DNA of 64,000 nucleotides from Lutimonas vermicola (GCF_038433205.1 NZ_JBCDNA010000002.1:868001-932000); one strand, 5' to 3'. Counted from the stretch's first letter, positions 1 through 8,575 are shown. Notes: generated by a model from the letters alone, not told the origin. Translations and numbers: made by a program.

Positions 1-876
1 GTAATCGACTATGTTTGTCATCAAATTGCCATCAGGATAGGTTATTAAATCAGCATGTGGCATAGCATATCCAAACCAGTATAAAGTTGAAGCATTCTTG
101 GGTTGGTAATTTTTTCCGCCCCAACCTGAACTATCCATTTGAAGCGGTTCTATGATCTGTTTATTTATAAACTCGGCATAATTTTCTCCTGTTGCTCTTT
201 CAATAATATAAGCGGCAATATTTGCTCCCATATTACTGTACTTATAAGTGCTTCCCGGGCGGTTGGCAGAAAAATTTTGCGCTGGGTTATACCAAATTTG
301 ACCCTCTACATATTGCTTTTTAATAAATTCGGCTATCGGCATCATTTCATTTTCATTAAACAATTCTACCCATGTTTTTACTTCTGCCTTTAACTCGTTA
401 TCGGTAAAATCATTATAAAAGGGAGGGATTTTATTTTTGAATATATACGTTCTGTCATAAGAATCTCCATCAAGAATACCTGAGGTATGGTTTACCAGTT
501 GTTGTATGGTGATGTTTTCATTTGGAAAATTAGGATTGTATATTTTAAAAGGTAAATAGTCATTTATATGATCATTCAAATGTAATTTTTCCATTTCCTG
601 AGCTTTCATTACTGCAACGGCAAGCAATGTTTTAGAAATAGAAGCAATAGGTTGTACCGTTTGAATCGTGTAAGGAGATTTGGTATCCTTATCGGCATAA
701 CCAAAACCTTTTGCGAACATAATGCCATCTTTATTTACAATAGCCACACCAAAACCAACAAGATTATTTTCCTTACTTAATTTGTTCAACTCAATAGTAA
801 TGGAATCATTAATACTTTGTGCTTTGATTGATGTGTTTATAGCCAGGAGTAAGACCAGCATCATTGTTTTTTTCAT
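1..876 (-). CDS. Exported serine hydrolase, beta-lactamase/PBP-like (partial)
   Basis: The frame runs off the low end of the window, so the C-terminus is missing; 292 codons are visible from the ATG at 876. A signal peptide (about residues 1-19, ending in A-Q) predicts export. The nucleophile motif SxxK is seen as SISK near residues 79-82 and the second motif as YSN near 213-215; the third (K/H-T/S-G) should lie beyond the edge. Members of this family are penicillin-binding-like esterases, D-aminopeptidases or class C beta-lactamases; the substrate cannot be told from sequence. An attC-like palindrome (941-1080) lies upstream, so it looks like one cassette of array 1. Confidence 0.85.
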   Translation of the reverse strand, partial: MKKTMMLVLLLAINTSIKAQSINDSITIELNKLSKENNLVGFGVAIVNKDGIMFAKGFGYADKDTKSPYTIQTVQPIASISKTLLAVAVMKAQEMEKLHLNDHINDYLPFKIYNPNFPNENITIQQLVNHTSGILDGDSYDRTYIFKNKIPPFYNDFTDNELKAEVKTWVELFNENEMMPIAEFIKKQYVEGQIWYNPAQNFSANRPGSTYKYSNMGANIAAYIIERATGENYAEFINKQIIEPLQMDSSGWGGKNYQPKNASTLYWFGYAMPHADLITYPDGNLMTNIVDY

Positions 877-940
877 TAATGTCTGTTTTGTTCAAAAGAT
901 GACGAATAGAAGATTCTTTTGTTACGCTATTCTTACTCGT

Positions 941-1080
941 GATTAACGGGTTTGTATAAGATTAGTTGCGATTTTGTTTATCTATAAAGAGCCAAATCAG
1001 CAGCTTTAGCTATGCCACAAGTTAGCAAAAACATTCATATCAGAATCATCGCCCTATTTGCCTTACATAATGTTGGCAAC
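941..1080 (-). repeat. attC-like cassette junction
   Basis: On the plus strand the left arm has TTAACGGG then TTGTATAAG and TAGTTGCG; the right arm has CTTACATAATGTTGGC. The inner arms pair (GTATAAG with CTTACAT, imperfectly) and AAC/GTT sit at the outer ends. The right half is more degenerate than in most sites of the window. Confidence 0.55.
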
Positions 1081-1160
1081 AGTTTGAACTATAAAATCAA
1101 TAAGTATGAAAACTGTTATTGCATATATATTTAATCGATATCTTAATAGCTAAAGGGTGT

Positions 1161-1997
1161 TTAATTAGAAAAAAGATCAAAAAAATGTTCTGAATCCTTT
1201 ATGTCTTGTAACCCTAAAATCCAACAAACTTCAGACAAGTCTGAGAAGTCCAATCCCCCTGCCGCAATCGCCTCATTGAGGTAACGCCCCTCTTTTCCAT
1301 TGTATCTATTGGATAAATCAATGGCAAGTCGCCAAATTTTCTTCAATTTAGGATTTGTAATTTTATCATCCAAGCGATTGAAATCAGGAGAACGAAATCC
1401 AGGGGTTCCGTTCCCGACACCATTGCCATCAGGTATTTTGATATAGCTTGTATTTTGTTTAACGAAGTCTAACTTTTCAGGGGTGGTTACCTCTTCATTC
1501 CAATCGGCATGTTGAACCACATGTATTCTTTTCGAAGTTTTTATTTTAGGCAGATCCTTTTGAACGGCTTTAACAAGTTCAGCCGAAAAATCAGATTGTC
1601 CTGCATCGGCGATCCAAACATGACCATTTTTAGAAAGCGTTTTTATAACCAATGGCTTTACCTTTTCAACAGCGCCTTTCATATTGTTGTGAGCATCTGT
1701 CCAATGGTCTCCAAAAGCCAGTTGAAACAAATCATTTGGAGGAACATAAAGGCCTTCTTGCATGCCATAAGTACCCGCAACCGCATGATAGTTTATGTTA
1801 GTGAAATTGGAATCAGATAATAAAGTGGCCAATGCAGCCGCAGTTTGAAGGTCATCCACATCAGTCTTGCAATCAAATTGCACAAGCAGCAGGTCTTTCC
1901 CTTTATTGAAGGTTCTGAGCTTTGAGTCCATATCAATGCTTGTGTAAAACGCTGAAATAGAAAATATTATAAAAAAGAAGAGTGTTTTCGGTATCAT
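1161..1997 (-). CDS. Exported nucleoside-hydrolase-like protein
   Basis: 278 aa with a hydrophobic signal segment (residues 4-20). An acidic motif DCKTDVDD (about 42-49) recalls the N-terminal D-x-D-x-x-x-D-D calcium-binding loop of inosine/uridine nucleoside hydrolases, and the WIADAGQSD stretch (about 130-138) recalls the DUF1593/nucleoside-hydrolase-like fold. This points to hydrolysis of an N-glycosidic or related sugar bond outside the cytoplasm; the substrate is unknown. Only 16 bp separate it from the PhyH-type gene upstream and no palindrome lies between them, so the two probably form one two-gene cassette and a transcription unit. Confidence 0.6.
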   Translation of the reverse strand: MIPKTLFFFIIFSISAFYTSIDMDSKLRTFNKGKDLLLVQFDCKTDVDDLQTAAALATLLSDSNFTNINYHAVAGTYGMQEGLYVPPNDLFQLAFGDHWTDAHNNMKGAVEKVKPLVIKTLSKNGHVWIADAGQSDFSAELVKAVQKDLPKIKTSKRIHVVQHADWNEEVTTPEKLDFVKQNTSYIKIPDGNGVGNGTPGFRSPDFNRLDDKITNPKLKKIWRLAIDLSNRYNGKEGRYLNEAIAAGGLDFSDLSEVCWILGLQDIKDSEHFFDLFSN

Positions 1998-2013
1998 ATT
2001 TTTACAATTAAAA

Positions 2014-2721
2014 TTATTTCTGGCGCTCTTCGATGACCTCCTGAGTAGAAAAGCGATAGCGTATGTTTCTGTAGACAGCTATATCTGTGATGTCCTTAGG
2101 AGTTCCATCTGGGATAGCTCTGGCATTCGCAGAGACGCGGTATTCCCCTTTGATGGGAAGCACCCGATGCCAGCAGTGCCCATGTATGATGACAAGCGTT
2201 CCCTTTTTTGGGGAAAGAACTATTTGATTTTCCAAATCCTCATGTGGATTGCCTGCCGGTAACTCGCCCATTTTGTGAGAGCCAGGGTACACAATCGTTT
2301 GGCCACCCGTTTTCATATTGATGTCATGCGTATAAAAAAGGCGATTTAGATTAAATCTGCTTGAGTTTTCCGGCGGACTATCCTGGTGCCACGCCTGACC
2401 TTGGGTCCCTTGTTTTGAAAACATAACCATCAGATAAAGCGATTCCCAGCCTTTTCCCAAAATTCTTTTCGTGAGGTTTTTAAGCAGTTCGTCCTTTTCA
2501 ATAGGTTGAAAGTTTACATCGCCTTCCCGTAAAGGAAACCAAGGAATCACTTCTGTTGCTGATTTTTGAATGAAGTCATCCGAATGTTCCCAGTCAGGAT
2601 TTCTTCCAAAATGTGCCAGAATCACCTGATTCAAATGATCCATCAAACCATCAGTGAAAAAGTTTTCTATCACAAGATATCCTTGCTCCCAGAAGTCTCG
2701 GGCGTATTGTTGATCATTCAT
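2014..2721 (-). CDS. Phytanoyl-CoA dioxygenase (PhyH) family protein
   Basis: 235 aa, no signal peptide, so probably cytoplasmic. The Fe(II) facial triad of 2-oxoglutarate dioxygenases is visible as H112-x-D114 (WHQD) and H185 (CWHR), with R195 ten residues later as the likely 2-oxoglutarate contact. The GGQTIVYPGSHK segment (139-150) is the usual PhyH strand before the distal histidine. Substrate is unknown. It is the first gene of a probable two-gene cassette with the nucleoside-hydrolase-like gene; an attC-like site (2815-2882) lies upstream. Confidence 0.85.
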   Translation of the reverse strand: MNDQQYARDFWEQGYLVIENFFTDGLMDHLNQVILAHFGRNPDWEHSDDFIQKSATEVIPWFPLREGDVNFQPIEKDELLKNLTKRILGKGWESLYLMVMFSKQGTQGQAWHQDSPPENSSRFNLNRLFYTHDINMKTGGQTIVYPGSHKMGELPAGNPHEDLENQIVLSPKKGTLVIIHGHCWHRVLPIKGEYRVSANARAIPDGTPKDITDIAVYRNIRYRFSTQEVIEERQK

Positions 2722-2814
2722 GGTTTGTCTTTTTTAGGTTCCATTGAAGATTTATATTGCAATTTGCTAGTTTGAAAAAAAGTCAACTATGCGGGTGGAC
2801 CATACCCTAATTAA

Positions 2815-2882
2815 CCCTAACAGCTCGTATATGCGGCGTGACCAGTTTTTGCCGGGCATGAAAGTCATATACTTTGTTCTAA
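2815..2882 (-). repeat. attC-like cassette junction (short form)
   Basis: Plus strand left arm CCTAACAGCTCGTATATG, right arm CATATACTTTGTTCT. GTATATG pairs with CATATAC; AAC and GTT are at the ends with unpaired spacers between (AGCTC against TTT). Confidence 0.7.
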
Positions 2883-2886
2883 AGCG

Positions 2887-3822
2887 TTATTTAATAGCTA
2901 TTTTTTTATTCCTATAATCAATAATAATAGTATTGCTCGAAAAATAGGCGTTACCGGTTATACCCCAAATGCCAATTTGTTTAAAGCCAGTATCAAACTG
3001 TGGATTATCAAGGTAATAAACAAGTGCAGTAGGAAATGTTTTGCCTCCAAACTTCACATCGGTTGTAATTTTGCTTCCATACACTGGTATATCAGTTCCC
3101 CAACTATTTACGCTAAGCGAATCAGCTACTACTCCATCCGATATTTGCTTAGCATTATTTTTTGTTGTCAGCAGTGAAAACATGCTCGACCCAGTATCGA
3201 ACATTAGCATTTCTCTGCGTTCATTGATGTTGAAAGGAATCTTAATACGTCCGTTCTCCATTACTAAATCCTGAAAATTCAAATTGCTATATTCACTTGG
3301 AAGCTCTTCTGAGAGGCAGATTCTATTATTTGGATAGTCAATTATTAATACTTTATCTAGAAACAGGTCTGGGGCAATTGTCCCTATATGTTTGGAAGTT
3401 GTGGTTTTTACTGAATCAGCAGTCATTGGAGTTCCATATCCTGCGAATAAACCTATGTCCATGTTGCTAAATTCTACATCACCCATACTCAGTCTCATTC
3501 CTCCGAACATGATATTCTTCTCATTCTGTATCATAAAAGTCTTGGTGGAGTCAATTTTATCTATCAGTGAAGGGTATACGTCCATAAAGGCCTGGAAAGA
3601 ATTCCCATATAAATTGGTTTTTACGGCACCAAGATCCAATTGCATTGTAAATTCATGCTGCAAGCTATCAACAGTTACAGGAACATTCATCGCGATCTTG
3701 GGAATATATCTACCTGAAACTGTGGCTCCCTCCCATGTAAAATCAAAGCAGCCATATTGCTGACCAAAGGTAAGGCTCGTTGTTACTAAAGTAATTATCA
3801 AAGAAATCGTTATTTTTTTCAT
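2887..3822 (-). CDS. Exported retropepsin-like aspartic protease family protein
   Basis: 311 aa with a signal peptide (about 1-21). Two aspartic-protease-like motifs are visible: LDLG at 62-65 (D63; the first Thr of DTG replaced by Leu) and FDTGSS at 208-213. Two-lobed architecture in one chain resembles bacterial pepsin/retropepsin-like proteins. The DKVLIIDYPN segment (about 156-165) recurs in 38537-39523 and, more loosely, in 47154-48104, so three paralogs sit in three separate cassettes. The altered first motif leaves activity uncertain. Flanked by attC-like sites 2815-2882 and 3845-3906. Confidence 0.7.
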   Translation of the reverse strand: MKKITISLIITLVTTSLTFGQQYGCFDFTWEGATVSGRYIPKIAMNVPVTVDSLQHEFTMQLDLGAVKTNLYGNSFQAFMDVYPSLIDKIDSTKTFMIQNEKNIMFGGMRLSMGDVEFSNMDIGLFAGYGTPMTADSVKTTTSKHIGTIAPDLFLDKVLIIDYPNNRICLSEELPSEYSNLNFQDLVMENGRIKIPFNINERREMLMFDTGSSMFSLLTTKNNAKQISDGVVADSLSVNSWGTDIPVYGSKITTDVKFGGKTFPTALVYYLDNPQFDTGFKQIGIWGITGNAYFSSNTIIIDYRNKKIAIK

Positions 3823-3844
3823 ATTCTATTTTATTTAATGCTAT

Positions 3845-3906
3845 GGAACGGTTTGTATAAGCATAGTTGCGAGGTTAGGAGCAATTAGCGCTTATACGTT
3901 GTTACC
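3845..3906 (-). repeat. attC-like cassette junction
   Basis: 62 bp. Left arm GGAACGG..GTATAAGC.TAGTTGC and right arm GCAATTA.CGCTTATAC..GTTACC. The arms pair with a one-versus-two-base bulge between the GTATAAGC and TAGTTGC blocks, as expected for an extrahelical base in attC sites. One of the clearest examples. Confidence 0.8.
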
Positions 3907-3914
3907 TACTGGCT

Positions 3915-5360
3915 TTATTCATTCAATATTTCGGTTACAAATTTTATCCATTCGTATTTTGGGATTTCCTTATCAATATAAAAATCAGGCTGGATACCCT
4001 TATCGTCAATGGTCATTTCAGGGATTCGCATACTTTTAGAGAGACTGTATCCCAACTCATAATCTTTACAAGGCGACTTTACAAAATACATGTTTGAAAT
4101 ATCAAGAACTCCCAAAGTAGTTGTTCCAAATAGTTTTACCTTTTTACTTTGTTTAGCAGCAAGTAAAAACTGTTCAGTGGTACTGCCAATCCCTTCATTT
4201 ATAATTATTCCAATATTTTTAGGGTTTTCCAAAACAGTGTCCAAAGTGGTCACCTCAACTGGTTTTTCATCTAAATTCACAAATTCTCCAATGTGCTTTG
4301 ATAAGGTATCATAAGATTTCTGAGCCCATTTTTTACCTTCCTCATCCAATCCATATAAATCTTTATTTATGATATCCAGCATCCTTTGATTATTCAATGG
4401 AGTCGATAAAAATTCAGCGCCTACCACTCGTATTGGATTGGTATACAAGATTGGAAGAAGTTCTCGGTAATTTCTATCACTACCACCACCATTGTTTCTA
4501 AGATCTATTATAAGATTGGGGCTTGAAAGTATTGTCTCTTTATTAGCACTAATTACACTATCAATTTTATGCTTTACCGGGCCCCAAAATCTTGGTATTC
4601 TTAACAGTGTAGTTTCATTATTTATTTTTTCAAAATATGGATTTTCAGCTGATATAGCTTTGAAGTATCTTTCAATTTCCGGTTCAGTAGTAGTGCTTGG
4701 GAAAAGTCTTTTAAGGGTAATTATCCCAGTTTCTATATAATTATTACCTATTAACTTCACTGACTCGATATTTTGAGCGGAGTGGTCTCTCATATAATAA
4801 ATGGAAGAAAAGTCTTTATTTATTATGAATTTTACCTGACCTGGAGTCCAATACACTCCATCAGCCTCAATGATAAAACCAAAGTATTCATCTCCTTTTT
4901 TTATTATTCCTATAGTGTAAGACCCTGTAAACCATATACCTTCAAAATCATGATGTTCTTTATTTGATAAATACTTTTTAAACTTATCGAGGTCAATTTC
5001 TATTTTTTGCCAGTCTTTATAACTATCAATAATCTCCTGGTTACTTGGTTCATTTCCTGATTGAGATTGTACAATGTTTATTCTTTTAAAAGATATATGT
5101 CCTGAACGAAAAAAAGCAAGCCATTCATTAATAGCATCTGCACATCCATCAGAGTTTTCTAGTTTCGATACTTTATCTTTAATTATGCTGCTATGCTGCT
5201 CGTATGCATCTTCCCCTTTTTTGTCTATGACAAATTGAAATCCAGCATCATTTTCCTCGATAGTTTCCTTTACCCATTCAAAATTTGAAGTACAATCACA
5301 ATCCTGGCCATAAGCTACTATTTTAGAAATGAGGGTAATTAGAAATAATATTTTTTTCAT
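3915..5360 (-). CDS. Exported S41-family (C-terminal processing) peptidase
   Basis: 481 aa from the ATG at 5360, whose signal peptide begins MKKILFLITL. A longer open frame to 5435 only translates the palindrome upstream and is rejected. The C-terminal half carries S41 landmarks: LIIDLRNNGGGSD, the likely catalytic serine in EGIGSTTEQF, and the LFGTTTLGV strand. An N-terminal helical region of about 100 residues precedes the catalytic domain; no PDZ domain was recognised. It likely cleaves proteins or peptides in the periplasm or at the cell surface. Cassette of array 1 between sites 3845-3906 and 5383-5510. Confidence 0.85.
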   Translation of the reverse strand: MKKILFLITLISKIVAYGQDCDCTSNFEWVKETIEENDAGFQFVIDKKGEDAYEQHSSIIKDKVSKLENSDGCADAINEWLAFFRSGHISFKRINIVQSQSGNEPSNQEIIDSYKDWQKIEIDLDKFKKYLSNKEHHDFEGIWFTGSYTIGIIKKGDEYFGFIIEADGVYWTPGQVKFIINKDFSSIYYMRDHSAQNIESVKLIGNNYIETGIITLKRLFPSTTTEPEIERYFKAISAENPYFEKINNETTLLRIPRFWGPVKHKIDSVISANKETILSSPNLIIDLRNNGGGSDRNYRELLPILYTNPIRVVGAEFLSTPLNNQRMLDIINKDLYGLDEEGKKWAQKSYDTLSKHIGEFVNLDEKPVEVTTLDTVLENPKNIGIIINEGIGSTTEQFLLAAKQSKKVKLFGTTTLGVLDISNMYFVKSPCKDYELGYSLSKSMRIPEMTIDDKGIQPDFYIDKEIPKYEWIKFVTEILNE

Positions 5361-5382
5361 ATTATGTTTTTTTTCGCTTGTA

Positions 5383-5510
5383 GGTAACGGTCTAGTATAA
5401 GAATAGTAGCGGATTAAGTGACAGTATCTTTTCAAGTTACAAGAATGTTTATTAGTGCTAAAGACTATTAATTCATACTGTCTTGGCTATTATTTTTATA
5501 CATTATTACC
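5383..5510 (-). repeat. attC-like cassette junction (long form)
   Basis: Left arm GGTAACGGTCTAGTATAAG then ATAGTAGC; right arm GGCTATTATTTTTATACATTATTACC. GTATAAG/TTATAC and the GGTAAC/ATTACC ends pair; the middle holds a variable stem of about 60 bp including GACAG/CTGTC. Confidence 0.75.
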
Positions 5511-5518
5511 AATCGTAT

Positions 5519-6691
5519 TTATTCGTTATTGCCTAAGCTTTCTATCCTCATTTTGGCATGTTCATTATTAGGATTTAGCTCAAGTGACTTTTTATAATTT
5601 TCGATTGCTTTTTTGTTATCTCCCAGAGATTCATAAGTTTCTCCTAAGCTATCAAAAGCATTAAATGAACTTGGGAAGTTTTCTGTATTTAAGATAAAGA
5701 AAGCCAGGGCTTTAGATTTTTCATTTTCGTTTCTACTTCGTAACATTCTATAACCTATTCGGTTGACAAGAGATTCTGGTGGACTAAAATTCCAAGATAG
5801 TCGCTGAGAAAGAGACTTGAAATGTTGAGTTAGTTGCTCTTTGCTTTCCACATCTCGATAGGAAATCCCATAGTCTTCAAAAATACTTGAAATTCCATTA
5901 TAAAAAGCTATTGGAGGAACAGAACCGTGGTTTTCATTTTCAAAGTATTCCAATTTTGCAGGAAACTTACCTTCACATTTACTATTCAATGCCTCGTATA
6001 ACCTAACATGACGGTCACGATTTCTGATATTTCTTTTGCCCCAATTTGCAGTGGCTATGTAGATGAATCTTTCAAATGATTGCTCAGTCACGGCATCTAA
6101 TTTTTTATCCATGGTTTCTTCGTCCCATGTGCCAAAGCTTGGGTCAACGGCAATGAATGCATTGAAAAGAGTCTCTTCTTTCATGTAGGCATGAACAGCT
6201 AGTAATCCACCTAAAGAATGTCCAAAAAGAATTCGATAAGGCTCTGTTCTATACTTTTTATCCAATTCGGGAATAAGTTCATCTTCCAAAAAGCTTAGAA
6301 AAGCTTCTCCTCCACCTGTATTATTCTCTCTTACCGTAACAACTTTGTCAGGTGTGTAGTCTCGTCTTCTATCAATATTTTGAATGCCGACTATAATCAT
6401 CTCTGGAATTTTCCAGCTTCTGTATGAATCGGAACTCATATAGTTTACCATGCCTGTTATAGGCTTAAAATGTACATTTCCATCAAGTATGATAAGAATA
6501 GGATACTTTTTGTAGGATACTTCTGCCTTGAGGTAAGATTCAGGAAGATTCACCCAGTATTCTCTATCTTCATCCAAAATATTGGAATGGAGTACATGTT
6601 TTGTGCCGATTGCTATCTGTTCGACATCTTGTGATTTTACTTGATTAATTCCAATTAGTAAAAATAGTACTGCAATAATATTTTTATTCAT
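5519..6691 (-). CDS. Exported alpha/beta-hydrolase esterase (esterase D/Fes-like) with TPR tail
   Basis: 390 aa from ATG 6691, which opens a signal peptide (MNKNIIAVLFLLIG); the open frame continues to 6856 only by reading through the palindrome. The putative-esterase domain has the nucleophile elbow GHSLGG and a downstream ENHGS that supplies the likely catalytic His. The last 60 residues match a tetratricopeptide repeat (SLGETYESLGDNKKAIENYK). Relatives hydrolyse enterobactin-type siderophore or other ester bonds; the true substrate is open. The neighbouring serine hydrolase at 20266-21684 has a similar TPR tail. Confidence 0.85.
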   Translation of the reverse strand: MNKNIIAVLFLLIGINQVKSQDVEQIAIGTKHVLHSNILDEDREYWVNLPESYLKAEVSYKKYPILIILDGNVHFKPITGMVNYMSSDSYRSWKIPEMIIVGIQNIDRRRDYTPDKVVTVRENNTGGGEAFLSFLEDELIPELDKKYRTEPYRILFGHSLGGLLAVHAYMKEETLFNAFIAVDPSFGTWDEETMDKKLDAVTEQSFERFIYIATANWGKRNIRNRDRHVRLYEALNSKCEGKFPAKLEYFENENHGSVPPIAFYNGISSIFEDYGISYRDVESKEQLTQHFKSLSQRLSWNFSPPESLVNRIGYRMLRSRNENEKSKALAFFILNTENFPSSFNAFDSLGETYESLGDNKKAIENYKKSLELNPNNEHAKMRIESLGNNE

Positions 6692-6710
6692 TCTGATGAT
6701 ATGTATGATT

Positions 6711-6864
6711 GGTAACGGTCTCTTATAACCGTCAGTTACGGGTTTATATGCGTTAATATTCGGTTTGGCACTGACTTTAGCAAATCGAAGATTCAGCGGA
6801 GCTAATTCCAAGCGGATTCGGACGTAGTCGAATCCACCGTAATTGCGGTTATACATTGTTGTGC
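6711..6864 (-). repeat. attC-like cassette junction (long form)
   Basis: Left arm GGTAACGGTCTCTTATAACCG, right arm CGGTTATACATTGTTGTGC. TATAACCG pairs with CGGTTATA. The long middle (about 110 bp) contains a second inverted repeat GGATTCGGAC/GTAGTCGAATCC. Confidence 0.75.
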
Positions 6865-7929
6865 TTAGTACTTTTTATAATTACTCTTTTTATAATTCTT
6901 TATCATTTTGCCAAAATCCTTGTCTTTTTTGCGTTTTTCAGCAATTGTTGATTCAAAGTTCTCTTTCTCTCTTTCCATTTTCAAGAAGTTTTCATAAGAT
7001 GATTTATCTATTATACAGCTTTCAACTGCTTTTAAAACTGCACAATCAACTTCGGCCATATGCGTACAATCTTTAAATTTACAGTCTTTAGAAAGTTCAA
7101 TTATTTCATTAAATGTGATTTCTAATCCTTCTTTTGAATCTGCAATTCCAACTTCTCTCATTCCAGGATTATCAATTAGAATTCCGCCATTTTCGAGAAT
7201 AATTAATTCACGATGACTTGTAACGTGTCTCCCTTTATTTGTGCTTGTACTTATCGTATTAGTTTTCATTAACTCTCTACCTGATAAATTGTTCAATAAG
7301 GTAGATTTTCCTACTCCTGATGAGCCTAATAAACAATAGGTTTTGCCTTTTTCAATACTCTCTTTGAGTTTTATCAGTCCTTTTTGAGACTCATTACTTA
7401 TGGGAATTATCGGAACTTTTTTAACTCTTTCTTGAACTTTGTTAACCAATATTGATAGCTCATTGTCAGTTATCAAATCGATTTTATTGAGAACAATAAT
7501 CGGACTTACTTTAGAAGTATGACAAATGGTTAAATACCGTTCAATTCTATTAATGTTGAAGTCTCTATCAACTGCTTGAACAATAAACGCATAATCAATG
7601 TTTGTGGCAATAATCTGTTTTTCTCCTTGTTTTCCAACTGCTTGTCTTTCAATTATGGTTTTTCTTGGAAAGACAGAATGAATAAGAACTTTATCATTGT
7701 CATATTCAGATATTGCTACCCAATCTCCAACAGCAGGGAAATCAGATCTGTGATGGGCAGTAAAACGTAAATTTCCGATTATTTCACCATCATATTCTCT
7801 TTTATCTGTTTTTACAACATATCTTTCTTTATGCTCTGAAATAATCCGCCCTACTTCAAAAACATCAAGATTCTGGCTTTTTCTGTATTTTTCCAGTTCT
7901 ATGTCATATCCTAAATCATCAAGTGTCAT
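6865..7929 (-). CDS. rsgA: Ribosome small-subunit-dependent GTPase A (RsgA/YjeQ family)
   Basis: 354 aa, cytoplasmic. Circularly permuted GTPase order is clear: NKID (G4) at 148-151, then the P-loop GSSGVGKST (202-210), then DNPG (G3) at 253-256. An OB-fold precedes them and a C-terminal zinc motif C283-C288-H290-C296 follows. RsgA assists 30S ribosome maturation. It is unusual as cassette cargo; it may be a second copy beside a chromosomal rsgA. It is the first gene of array 1, directly after the head site at 7949-7982; the lysine-rich tail is longer than in typical RsgA. Confidence 0.92.
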   Translation of the reverse strand: MTLDDLGYDIELEKYRKSQNLDVFEVGRIISEHKERYVVKTDKREYDGEIIGNLRFTAHHRSDFPAVGDWVAISEYDNDKVLIHSVFPRKTIIERQAVGKQGEKQIIATNIDYAFIVQAVDRDFNINRIERYLTICHTSKVSPIIVLNKIDLITDNELSILVNKVQERVKKVPIIPISNESQKGLIKLKESIEKGKTYCLLGSSGVGKSTLLNNLSGRELMKTNTISTSTNKGRHVTSHRELIILENGGILIDNPGMREVGIADSKEGLEITFNEIIELSKDCKFKDCTHMAEVDCAVLKAVESCIIDKSSYENFLKMEREKENFESTIAEKRKKDKDFGKMIKNYKKSNYKKY

Positions 7930-7948
7930 CTGTTTCTTTCAGTATTAA

Positions 7949-7982
7949 GCACAACTAGTAAATAAACGTTATAAAGTTTATC
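7949..7982 (-). other. attI-like array head 1
   Basis: Reading along the genes (minus strand) it is a near-palindrome around GTTTAT followed by ACTAGTTGTGC and then the first cassette gene. Closely related sites lie at 25581, 39561 and 50089, each at the upstream end of a minus-strand array. The GTT after ACTA matches the crossover triplet of the attC-like sites. Confidence 0.6.
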
Positions 7983-8235
7983 TGTAATTATCCCCACCTT
8001 GTCTTACACCCTGTTACCACTCATTTTTGATTCAATTAATACGTCAAAAAGACGCTTTATTTTTGCAAAAAACAGCAAAGTATTATTTAAAATTAATCCA
8101 GGGTGGGTTGCTGGCAATTTTGTTCAAGGATAAATCTATGTAAAAAATAATAATGTTCCTAGAATGATTCCAAATAATCCAGAACAGGTCCAAACAAAAA
8201 AACCTCAGTAAGGGGTTAAGTGAGAAGTGAGAAGT
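7976..8235. repeat. 260-bp direct repeat, copy A
   Basis: Nearly identical to 25609-25868 in the same orientation, beginning at GTTTATCTGTAATTA and ending in AAAAACCTCAGTAAGGGG plus GAGAAGT units. It contains the AT-rich leader of array head 1, with TTTTTGCAAAAA and CAAAAAG blocks. No gene is seen in it. Confidence 0.85.
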
Positions 8236-8280
8236 AAGAAGTGAGAAGTGAGAAGTGAGAAGTAAGAAGTAAAATCTACA
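8215..8280. repeat. Short tandem repeat (GAGAAGT/AAGAAGT)n
   Basis: About eight units of a 7-8 bp AAGTGAG-type motif in a row. Non-coding; similar motifs recur at 25848-25870 and 54462-54512. Confidence 0.8.
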
Positions 8281-8306
8281 CTTTTTGATTCAGTATTCTG
8301 AGATAT

Positions 8307-8337
8307 GAAATCCCTGCCTGCCGCAGGCAGGGATTTC
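8307..8337. repeat. GC-rich palindrome (perfect 15-bp arms)
   Basis: GAAATCCCTGCCTGC and its exact reverse complement are separated by one base. It belongs to the same CCTGCCTG-type palindrome family as those at 30078, 34156, 56488 and 61430 and inside three DUF6090 genes. Confidence 0.85.
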
Positions 8338-8459
8338 AGATTTGAGATTTCAGAAGTAGACGCACCTGAACACGTCATTTTTGAAAATAAATATCAAATA
8401 ACTGATTTCGAATTTCGAAGTAAAATCCATATATACATCTATGTCGCTTGGTTAGGCTT
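8331..8459. repeat. Dispersed repeat (GATTTCAGATTTGAG family), copy 1
   Basis: A 130-bp stretch that recurs almost unchanged at 56627-56760: GATTT(C/G)AGATT units, then AGAAGTAGACGCACCTG, then ATTTCGAATTTCGAAGT, ending GGTTAGGC. Short open frames across it are repeat artefacts. Confidence 0.8.
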
Positions 8460-8493
8460 TAAAAAAATATAAGGTGGCTTTCAAATTATATGC

Positions 8494-8575
8494 TTAGTAA
8501 GGGGTTAAGTGTTAAGTGTTAAGTGAAATTCGTCATTTCTTAGTCCTTAATCCTTAAAACTTAATACTTATTGTT
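8494..8575. repeat. Inverted tandem-repeat hairpin (GTTAAGT...ACTTAATAC), copy 1
   Basis: Units of GTTAAGT on the left face CTTAGTCCTTAATCCTTAA and ACTTAATACTTA on the right, giving a long imperfect hairpin that ends in TTATTG. Related copies occur at 25845, 54451 and 56765; the last three run straight into a tRNA-Asp-like fragment. Between 8590 and 8735 nothing recognisable is seen. Confidence 0.75.

Noticed and set aside
5361..5435. N-terminal extensions of genes upstream of their signal peptides (also 6692-6856, 21685-21756, 25208-25330)
   Set aside because: They translate the attC-like palindromes; a signal peptide or family start follows at the chosen ATG.
8215..8280. CRISPR array
   Set aside because: Direct short tandem units without spacers; no cas genes.
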